A DNA stretch of 64,000 bases, from NCBI GenBank assembly GCA_030248215.1, contig JASANG010001695.1, positions 1-64,000 of the forward strand. Direction: 5' to 3'. Source of the DNA: Enoplolaimus lenunculus (taxonomy: Eukaryota; Nematoda; Enoplea; Enoplida; Thoracostomopsidae). Within the stretch, counting starts at the first letter, position 1. Each line of letters opens with the position of its first letter. Both the position numbers and the translations under genes were made by a program. Of the stretch, positions 56,538 through 64,000 are shown piece by piece. The notes under the pieces were generated by a model, which saw only the letters and a program-made list of their open reading frames with translations, was not told the origin of the DNA and made no database searches.

Positions 56538-56914
56538 CAGTGGCGGATCCAGGATCTCAAAATGGGGGGGGGGCAAAATTTCACAGCTAATAAACTTATT
56601 TTGACCCATACAGTAGTGACACAAATAAGAGGGTGTCCCCATTTTGAGTCCCAATTAATACCAGTCCGTATCCCTAATAAGAATCCGTAAGCGGATAGAG
56701 TCCTTAAACCCTTGTTTAGAGTCCATAACTGTCTATTATCCCTAATTGTAGCGCATAAATGAGTCCTGGGCCAAAAAACTTTAAAACGTGCTTATACTTT
56801 GTGTATAAAACAGAGAAATAAACAGCGTAGAACAGCAGTTGACACTATATAATTTTTGTCGAAATGCTGTTGGGGGGCCACGGCCGGGGTGCCCCCACCG
56901 TGGATCTGCCATTG
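56538..56914. mobile_element. hAT-like MITE (CAGTGGCGGATCC ends) hosting a family B MITE
   Basis: 377 bp; ends CAGTGGCGGATCC and GGATCTGCCATTG; flanking 8-mers ATTTCTAT and GTTTCTAT match at 7 of 8. A truncated family B MITE starts after TA at 56611 inside it. Related left ends occur at 19530 and 59057. Confidence 0.7.
56611..56825 (+). mobile_element. Family B MITE, truncated, nested
   Basis: CAGTAGTGACACAAATAAGA start after TA, then the family B blocks GAGTCCC, GCGGATAGAGTCC, GTAGCGCATAAATGA. Lacks the right half. Confidence 0.7.
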
Positions 56915-57186
56915 GTTTCTATAACGGAAACAGAAACGGATACCGATTTTGAACGAAAACGGATATCCGGTTACACCCTGGCAATTGGTGCTCTGCGGAC
57001 AAGTTTTTCGCAAGGAGCTAAGCTGTCGCAACACGGGAACGGAACCAAGGCTTGTTGTCCCAACGCACATAATCGGCAAATCAAGTATAAATTAAAATTT
57101 AAGTTCTTTAGCCAGCTCAACTGGCTAACAGAGTGCTAAAAACTTACAGTAGAAGCATCCAAGGATTCTCGTCGACATACAGCCTA

Positions 57187-57605
57187 CTGTAGTGACTAGA
57201 ATAAGAAATGGGGTTATAAGTGGGGGGTCCTCATTTTGAGTCCCAATCAGTCCGCATCCCTAATAAGAGTTTGTACGCGGATAGAGTCCCTAAACCCTAA
57301 TTAGAGTCCATAAATGACAATTATCCGTAATTGTAGCGTATAAATGACTCCTTGAGTTCGAAACTTTAAAGCATACTTAAGTTTTGAAAGTACATTCCTA
57401 AGTATAACCTTGCATTATCGCTCAAACTTTTGATGCAAGGCAAAAAACGTTTAATTCAACGGATAGTGGCAATACCGGATATATATCAGTGACGAAGGGT
57501 GGCGAAGGGCGGGTTGAAAATAAATGTCCGTAACCGAATAACAGGGGGTACACTCTGGAAAGGCCAAATGAATATCAGTCGCCCCTCTAATTCGGGTCAC
57601 TGCAG
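57187..57605 (+). mobile_element. Family B MITE, near full-length
   Basis: 419 bp; left CTGTAGTGACTAGAATAAG after TA, right TTCGGGTCACTGCAG. Full-length homologue of 25968-26389; more diverged at both ends. Confidence 0.82.
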
Positions 57606-58078
57606 AAGGCTAAAACTTGTCAAGAAACGGTGGGTGGAATAGACTCGTTCTAGTGGGGATGAACCCCTCTGGCCCCCTTCTATGGCTACTGGCCTGTTGA
57701 TTTTTTAATGTTTTGTTGTTATTTTATGCTCATGTTTAACTGTACAAAAATTGTAGAGTTAAATATAGAACTTGTGCAGCGCAAAAAGGGGTGATGCATG
57801 CATAATTGTTTTTGCAATCACTCTATGTAACACAGGGTGCAGGGATTTATAATTGCATAATAATATGTAATGATACACAAGATATTATGGGGTCTAAACC
57901 AAGCATATACTAATCTAAAGCTCCGACTATTAATGGTAGCGCTATATACCTTTTGATTATTTTAATGCTTCTAGAATGTTGTACTACCGTGCCGTATCAG
58001 GCGAAACCGCAGATCAATTTGTAAATAAGTTTTTCAATTTTCGTCGAGCAACACAAAACCTTGCTCAATCTGTATACG

Positions 58079-58232
58079 GACCCGTAGCCGGGGGGACAAG
58101 AGGCGTCAGCTCACCCGGAAAAATTTGCCCTTCCCCAAGAAAATTTTCAACTTTGCATGTAAAACCATCGAAAACCGGTGTATGCCCCTCCTAAAAACTT
58201 TTACCCCCTAGAAAGGTGAGCTGGCTACAAGC
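58079..58232. mobile_element. Family E foldback element
   Basis: ACCCGTAGCCGG at the left and GTGAGCTGGCTACAAGCC at the right; interior TTTTCAACTTTGCATGTAAA. Confidence 0.65.
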
Positions 58233-58320
58233 CAGTCTGCATATCGCTCACGTTAAACATATGTTTTACGAATTTAATAGGATTTGTTTACAATTTCAAA
58301 CCGTTTTCTTTAAAAATATA

Positions 58321-58554
58321 ATGCAACTTCAACAATAACATGCGTATACCAGGTGACTTTTGATGGGCAGTGTCATGGACACTGAAGCTTTTTTGGCTTC
58401 AGTATGTTGGATACTGAAGCTTCTTGGCAGTATTCTGGACATTAAGCCAAAAAAGCTCCAGTGTCCAGGATACTGAAGTTTTTCGGCTTCAGTGTCCATG
58501 ACACTACTCCTTCAAAAGTCACCTGGTGTACGCATGTGATTGTGGAAGTTGCAT
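58321..58554. mobile_element. Long near-perfect palindrome (foldback element H)
   Basis: Arms of about 100 bp: left ATGCAACTTCAACAATAACA continuing through ATGCGTATACCAGGTGACTT matches the inverse of the right end with only a few differences. The centre repeats TACTGAAGC, GGCTTCAGT and CAGTGTCC. Would form a long hairpin RNA if transcribed. Confidence 0.85.
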
Positions 58555-59054
58555 AATTCATATTTATCTGTAATTTCATTACTTAAACACTCAGCTTCAC
58601 TCGAATAAAACTAAGAAATATCTATTTTAAACCTGCGTTTAAAAAACGAATCTATACTTTAATCTTAACGCTGCCGTTCAGACCCGTAGCCAGCTAAACA
58701 CACTAGGAGCACCGACGGACCTGGAAATTTTCACCAGGCTTGCTGTGTCATATATGATGGTGTAAAACACACGCGAGCAAAGCAAGCCAAAAGCCACGTG
58801 ATAGCGTTGGGCTATAGCATATTTTGTGGCACCGTTGACAAAATTATTGTAAACGGCGCATAAAAGCGAGTCAAAAGAATTTTATTACGGGCACGCGGTG
58901 CTGAATTAGCAATTTTTATTAGAAATCAAACCAAAGACTTTATTTTGAGGCATAACCCTTAAAAAAATAGTTCATCAGAGTTTTTAACTTGTGTTTTCAA
59001 TCGTTTGCAAGTGCAAAAAAAACTACAAGAATGAACAAAACACAGCTCCCAAGC

Positions 59055-59300
59055 ACTAGCGGATTCAGAGATGGGGCGGGGGGGAAAGGTGTACGCCCCT
59101 ATCAGAATTTTTTGTGTTAAAATGGTAAGGTCCCTCCTACGTTACAAGTTTTCCCCTCAGAAAATTTTTTGTAAGAAAATTTTCCCGCAGATTTTTTGTG
59201 GTAAAATGATAAGGTCCGTTACCTTACAATTTTTGTGTTTCATAACATTTGCCAGCCCGCCCCCCACTGTCGCAAATTCTTGGATCCTCCTCTGCTCCAA
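59055..59300. mobile_element. Possible GGCGGATT-ended element
   Basis: AGCGGATTCAGAGATGGGGC left and CTTGGATCCTCCTCTGCTCC right, with an internal duplicate of TAAAATGGTAAGGTCC / TAAAATGATAAGGTCC. Low certainty on ends. Confidence 0.35.
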
Positions 59301-59444
59301 AGCATAGTTTAATAAAGTTGGTTATAATTCGTTGAGTTGTAGAAACCTAAGTTCGATTTTAGTTTTACGTTCTCACCACGGCCGACACAACATAGGGGCG
59401 TGGTGTGGGAATGACGCCTGTAGCGTATACACGATGCAACTTCT

Positions 59445-59605
59445 CCGCAAGATGTGAAAACGGCCTCGGGCTCGAGCGTCAAGCTACTGGCTAACTGGTA
59501 ATGGCAATGCATTCCGCTCGAGATATCCAAATTTGAATCCAAGCTTGAAAGTATGTCTCAGATGAAATAGACAATATTCATGTGAAAACGGGTTACATGC
59601 TTACT
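59445..59605 (+). mobile_element. tRNA-like SINE, family S2, copy 2
   Basis: CCTCGGGCTCGAGCGTCAAG, A-box-like TGGCTAACTGG, B-box-like TTTGAATCC, then AATATTCATGTGAAAACGGG. More diverged than 55355. Confidence 0.65.
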
Positions 59606-60294
59606 TTACCCTAAACCTATTATCAACTTCTGTTCGTCGTCTGCACAAATTTAGCACTGCAAGGTTGCGATAAAGCGACAAAATCTCCTGTGTGCAACAC
59701 CATAAGGATCCGCTTAGAGTCTTTTTGGAGTAATAAGACAAGACGATATCTGCATTTAAGTCTGAATCAGTACGAGTCTTTGTCCGTATAATGAAAGACT
59801 ATAATTGTCAATTACCCTAGTCAGACCACCTAAACGGTTCCTGCGTTCAAACAGAATTCAGCGGTAGTTCGATTCTTATTTAGGTCACTACAGTATATAA
59901 TTGTTTGAAATAAACATAATCATATTAAGCAAATGAGGTTTAGATTATAAATGTATTTTCGTGGGGCCCACACAATTGCAATTCAAGATTGTTTACTTTT
60001 AGACCGAGTCTATTCGGGGGGCACCAGCCAAGTTTGGTTGGAGGGCACGGCCTACCAATGCCCTCCGTGGTGGCGCTCTTGAGTTGCTAATTTAATATAA
60101 TGGGTGTGAACAAATGCTAACAACAACAACGTAAACAATCTTTTATCAGATCGAAGACGTGGAAATCCGTAAAATGATTTATAAATATTTTAACAAATTT
60201 AGCAACTTATAATAAAGCTTCTCGATTGGTCGCAGCAAAGTGAAGTGATCATTCGCGGATCCAACGAGGGGGTCCAGTCTGGCTTGCGTTTTTC

Positions 60295-60702
60295 GGCCCA
60301 TGTAAAGACCAGGGTGGAACGTTTTTCTGTGGGACTGCAATAGAGTAAGCTTAAGCTTTAGACTAAAATTTTTTACATGGCTTAGGCTTTGGGCTTAGAT
60401 CTTAGAAATAGTGTCATTCTTACGCTTAGGCTTATGCGCGTATTTTCAAATGTGTGTAGCACCTATTACCAGTTGGAGATAGGTCTTGTAAACTTTCGAA
60501 CCAGGAAATGGTGAGGTTTGAAATTCAGCACATGTATTACATTCGATTTAGTGAACTAGTGAGCAAATTTTGAGATCTGCAATTGCAGCAGTTCGTTAGT
60601 TTGAAGACCTATTGCTAACTGGCAATAGGTGCTATATGAATTGGGCCTTAGGCTTAGGAATATGCTTATAATACTGTTCCGCCCCTGTTCCTTATATTGG
60701 CT
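60295..60702. mobile_element. Telomere-motif element, family T, split by family I
   Basis: GGCCCATGTAAAGACCAGGG at the left and GTTCCGCCCCTGTTCCTTAT at the right with TTAGGC-like interior; the interior is interrupted by 60437-60644. Confidence 0.72.
60437..60644 (+). mobile_element. Repeat family I, nested in family T
   Basis: TATTTTCAAATGTGTGTAGC start, GGCAATAGGTGCTATATGAA end, both sides continuing directly into family T interior. Hence younger than its host copy. Confidence 0.65.
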
Positions 60703-61428
60703 CGTTTTCCCACGAGGGTTCAAAGCCAAAATCTTGCTCCTTGTACTAAATATTTGAGTTTGGCTTCTTGGTCGCTTCGCTCGCGAGCTTTTTTCGCTAT
60801 TTATATATCGCGCGGCTTCGCCGTTGGAAATTTCTGGATCCGACACTGCTACTGATAAATGGTACGCACAATTAAGAATATGGCATGTCAAAACCTACAC
60901 TCGGAATCAAAACCCAGGCTTGAATTTGCCACTCATTGGTGTTGACCCAGGAAATAAAACCAAGAAGAATGACCTATTTTCAACTCTGACAGAGGACTTC
61001 ATAAGCTAACGTTGGCTTGGACAGATTTACGTTTTGACTGCAGCCAGTTGTGTTAGCAATAATTCTAAACAGTCGTCCAACTTTGCGCAATGCACAAAAG
61101 TGTTTGCTATGACACTATTGTAAACAAAGTATGCTGAAAACTTGCCCAAATTACGCATGTGTGTAATTCCAGCTTTAATTATAATATAGATTAATAAAAA
61201 TAATTGTAATGGAAAAATACCAAAAAAACAAGCTGCAAATTAAAGGGAAAGCATAGAAAGCATATAATATGTGCTATATGGAACACTTAAACTGTAAACA
61301 TATATATTAAACGTAATGCAATGAATTGCAAAATCGCAGATTATGTAAAATCCGACTGGTAAAATATCGATCTATAAAATAACACCTTAGAAATGCCAGG
61401 CTTACATTCTGGCAAAAGATCATTTGCA

Positions 61429-61648
61429 GGCCCGTAGCCAGCTCACCTGGCGAGGGGGGGGGGAGCAAAAATTTTTCAGAAGGGACATTCAAGAGTTTTC
61501 AATGACTTACAAGCAAGATTGAAAATCTTCTACGGGGCCAAAAAATTTTCAGAAGGGGCATTCAAGGGTTTTCAATGACTTACAAGCAAGATTGAAAATC
61601 TTCTACGGGGCCAAAAGAATTTTCCTGGCCCCCCTTGGCTACGGACCC
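61429..61648. mobile_element. Family E element with an internal 73-bp tandem duplication
   Basis: Ends GGCCCGTAGCCAGCTCACC and CTTGGCTACGGACC. The inner block TTTTCAATGACTTACAAGCA through CTACGGGGCC is present twice, 73 bp apart, nearly identical. Confidence 0.75.
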
Positions 61649-61659
61649 GATGATTTGCA

Positions 61660-62815
61660 AGAATTATGCAAATGACCATAGGTGATAGGAAAAATTTTAT
61701 ACCATACGAGACAGGCGAATGGTATAAATCGTGTAACAGTGCCTATATTTCTAGACATTGTAGTAATTTCGGTTATGCGGTCGTAGGTATACTCGGTACG
61801 GTAATTATCTTTGAACTCGCAACTGGGGTGGTGGTAAAAACCAACTTACCAAAAGCCCCTCTACTCAAGTTTTCACCTCCAATTAATTTGTTTACGTTTC
61901 CTAAAATTCAGTGTAGCTAAATACTGGCCAGTGCAACTGATGCTTTATTGAAAATTACGCAACCTGTCTGAATATTTTACAAAGAGCCGTACTTAGACGT
62001 TGGTACGTGTATGGACCCCCTCCAAATGATTTTAGAACGCCAATCTAAATGCATGTTTGGACATTAACCAAAATATTCCGTAATGCAGGGTTCACATTAG
62101 TACATTTTATGACGTCATCGGGCAGGGCATGCAGCGTAGTTCAGCAACGGTCAGAAAGATTTAGGCTATGCGTTGGTCCAATGCAACGAAGCCGTATACG
62201 ACCTCACCATTTTATCACAAACAAATTTCTGTCACAGGGGAGTACACACCTGGCAACCCTTTGGATCCGCCAGTGTCTGTTTTAGCAGCGTATACATGAG
62301 AAAAATATGGATATATATATCCGCTTCCGAAATTCTGGAAATATAACAAGACACGCCCTTTCAACAAGCTTTAGCTAAGGTTTTATCATATTAATTACAG
62401 GGGACGAACCGTTCCCATGCTTAAATGGCTGGCTTTTCAAAAGTTGTTTCACATGAGATTTATACCGTTCCGACAATGAAATCCTGGCTATGTCCCTGTA
62501 ACGTTGGTTCAAATATAGTCTGACATGACATATGAATGCGATTTGCGTTAATCATAAGTGCCAAAATAGGTCTAAAATAATGGAAAACCCACGGAAGCTG
62601 AAACTTTAAATTGGTCTGCGACAATTTTTACCAGATGCAGGCATGACCGAATTTCAGTGATACGCTTTTAAGTTTGTTGGCGCTCATACAAAGGCTCAAA
62701 CTTAGGTGAAGGAATATGTTTAGGCTTTTTTGGCAATTCTTTTTGTTAGCCTAACTTAAAGCTAAAATAGGATGGAATTAACAAGAGCTTTCATGATGAT
62801 TGTGCAATTCATATT
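61660..62815. other. Gene-free interval
   Basis: One 84-codon frame at 61666 has no recognisable domain or flanking splice signals. A GGATCCGCCAGTG end typical of the CAGTGGCGGATCC elements lies at about 62264. Nothing else recognisable. Confidence 0.45.
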
Positions 62816-62822
62816 GCTGTTA

Positions 62823-63053
62823 CACTGTAAACTCCATTGAATTGATTTTAGTTCAGAATGAGTTGAATAACTAAGTCTGAATTAAGTCTTCCAGAAATTC
62901 AAATTCTGAATCGATCATTCTGAATTATTGAACTCACACGCAATTAAACCAGCTTAAAGTGAGTAAATGTTTACTGTTACTAACAAAGAAATAGCCAGAA
63001 ATGACTAATTTGTTCTCTGAGTAGATTAATCAACTCACAGTGAATTTACAGTG
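62823..63053. mobile_element. TA-flanked MITE, family D, copy 2
   Basis: 231 bp; CACTGTAAACTCCATTGAAT left, GTGAATTTACAGTG right, TA both sides. Its right TA coincides with the start of the family G element. Confidence 0.83.
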
Positions 63054-63413
63054 TATATTTCGTAGGCCAATCTGCTAATCAGGTCAATTACTAATCGGCC
63101 TTGACCAATCTGTTATTCTGAGCAAATAGCAGTTTGGCCTAGGCCAAATAGCGATTGAGAGATGCAGCAAAACAATAATGATGTAATACTAACGCTGATT
63201 GGTTACCGACGACACGGCGTCTTTTCAAATAATCAAAACTGATTGGCCTATTAGTTTAATAGCAGTTTATCCTAGGCGAAACTGATAGCAGTTTATCTTA
63301 GGCGAAACTGCTAGCAGTTTATCCTAGGTGAAACTGCTATTACTCAAAACAGCAGAATGACCTAGGCCAATTGGTAATTGGCCTGAATAACAGATTGGCC
63401 TACGACATATATA
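63054..63413. mobile_element. Foldback MITE, family G, copy 2
   Basis: Ends TATATTTCGTAGGCCAATC and GATTGGCCTACGACATATATA. Contains a local tandem expansion of about 27 bp (GCAGTTTATCCTAGGCGAAA units, three copies, 63256-63340), absent from the 46649 copy. Confidence 0.8.
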
Positions 63414-63731
63414 TTGATAAGCAGCGTAAGCACTGACTAGCTAAATTATAATTATACCATTGATACTTACTAGGCAAATATTGTGTTTTATTGACGAAAA
63501 TTCGCATATATAAGCATTGGAACGAATGGAAAAACAGCGATAGAATAGGGAATAAGCTTGAAACATAAAGGACTGAAACTGTTTGCCTGATACAAACGGA
63601 AATAAATGGAACCAAGAAACAAACGTTAATTGAAGCAAATAGGTGCAGTACTGTAGCAGAGTGCGATTTCCATATTTTAACGTATTGTCATTTCTGAAAT
63701 GTTACAAAGTTAATTGCTCGTTAATTACTTG

Positions 63732-63912
63732 GGCCTCATGTAAAGATCAGGGGTGAAACGTTCATCTATGAGAGTGAAATAGAGTTCCAAGCGTTAACTT
63801 TACACTAATTTCATTGCTTAGACTTAGGCTTAGATATACGCTCAAATTTTACGCTTATAGACTTTTAGGAATATGCTTAGACTACTGCTACGGCCCTATG
63901 CTACACGTTGGC
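63732..63912. mobile_element. Telomere-motif element, family T
   Basis: GGCCTCATGTAAAGATCAGG left, ACTACTGCTACGGCCCTATG right, a few TTAGGC units between. Confidence 0.6.
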
Positions 63913-64000
63913 GACCACTAGAAAATTAAATTAAATATATTGTCGATGCAAGCGTTACGGGTTTATATTAAAATGGCCTTTGCGATCTGTGCAAAACTGT

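Noticed and set aside
57976-58077. Possible coding exon (LYYRAVSGETADQFVNKFFN...)
   Set aside because: Reads plausibly but has no matching exons or domain nearby, and runs into a family E element.
60824-61009. Possible coding fragment of about 60 codons
   Set aside because: No recognisable domain, no supported splice partners, and its start lies in a repeat end (GGATCCGACACTG).

Overview
This window looks like repeat-rich chromosomal DNA from a nematode. Two independent signs support that. One is a multi-exon cuticle-collagen gene with the N-terminal domain typical of nematode cuticle collagens. The other is degenerate TTAGGC, the nematode telomere motif, dispersed from 18 kb to 64 kb. All introns I can define are GT-AG. 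The species cannot be read from the sequence.

Layout. (1) 1-8.8 kb: no gene homologous to anything I recognise, except one long GC-rich orphan reading frame (3582-5186, 534 aa) behind a CAA/CAG tract; a diverged direct repeat of about 275 bp lies upstream. (2) 9.1-35.2 kb, minus strand: a 17-exon gene for a CLIP-170 type microtubule plus-end protein (two CAP-Gly domains, then a long coiled coil). The 17 exons sum to 2,988 nt, exactly 995 codons plus a stop, with every junction in phase. Its introns hold many small DNA transposons. (3) 35.2-39.2 kb: the shared upstream region between the divergent CLIP and collagen genes, with telomere-motif elements. (4) 39.2-43.7 kb, plus strand: a 7-exon cuticle collagen of 398 aa (1,197 nt, all junctions in phase). 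(5) 43.7-64 kb: no gene I can support; a dense field of MITEs, foldback elements and tRNA-like SINEs, plus one structurally complete, very young, gene-less LTR element (50893-54944).

The repeats form recognisable families, several with visible target-site duplications: TA-targeting MITEs (three families), hAT-like MITEs with 8-bp duplications (four examples), foldback elements, and an inverted-repeat family whose interior is telomere-like TTAGGC sequence. At least five are nested in or abut one another at their target sites, so relative ages can be read. The two host genes act in unrelated processes (microtubule dynamics; extracellular cuticle) and are linked only by their head-to-head position.
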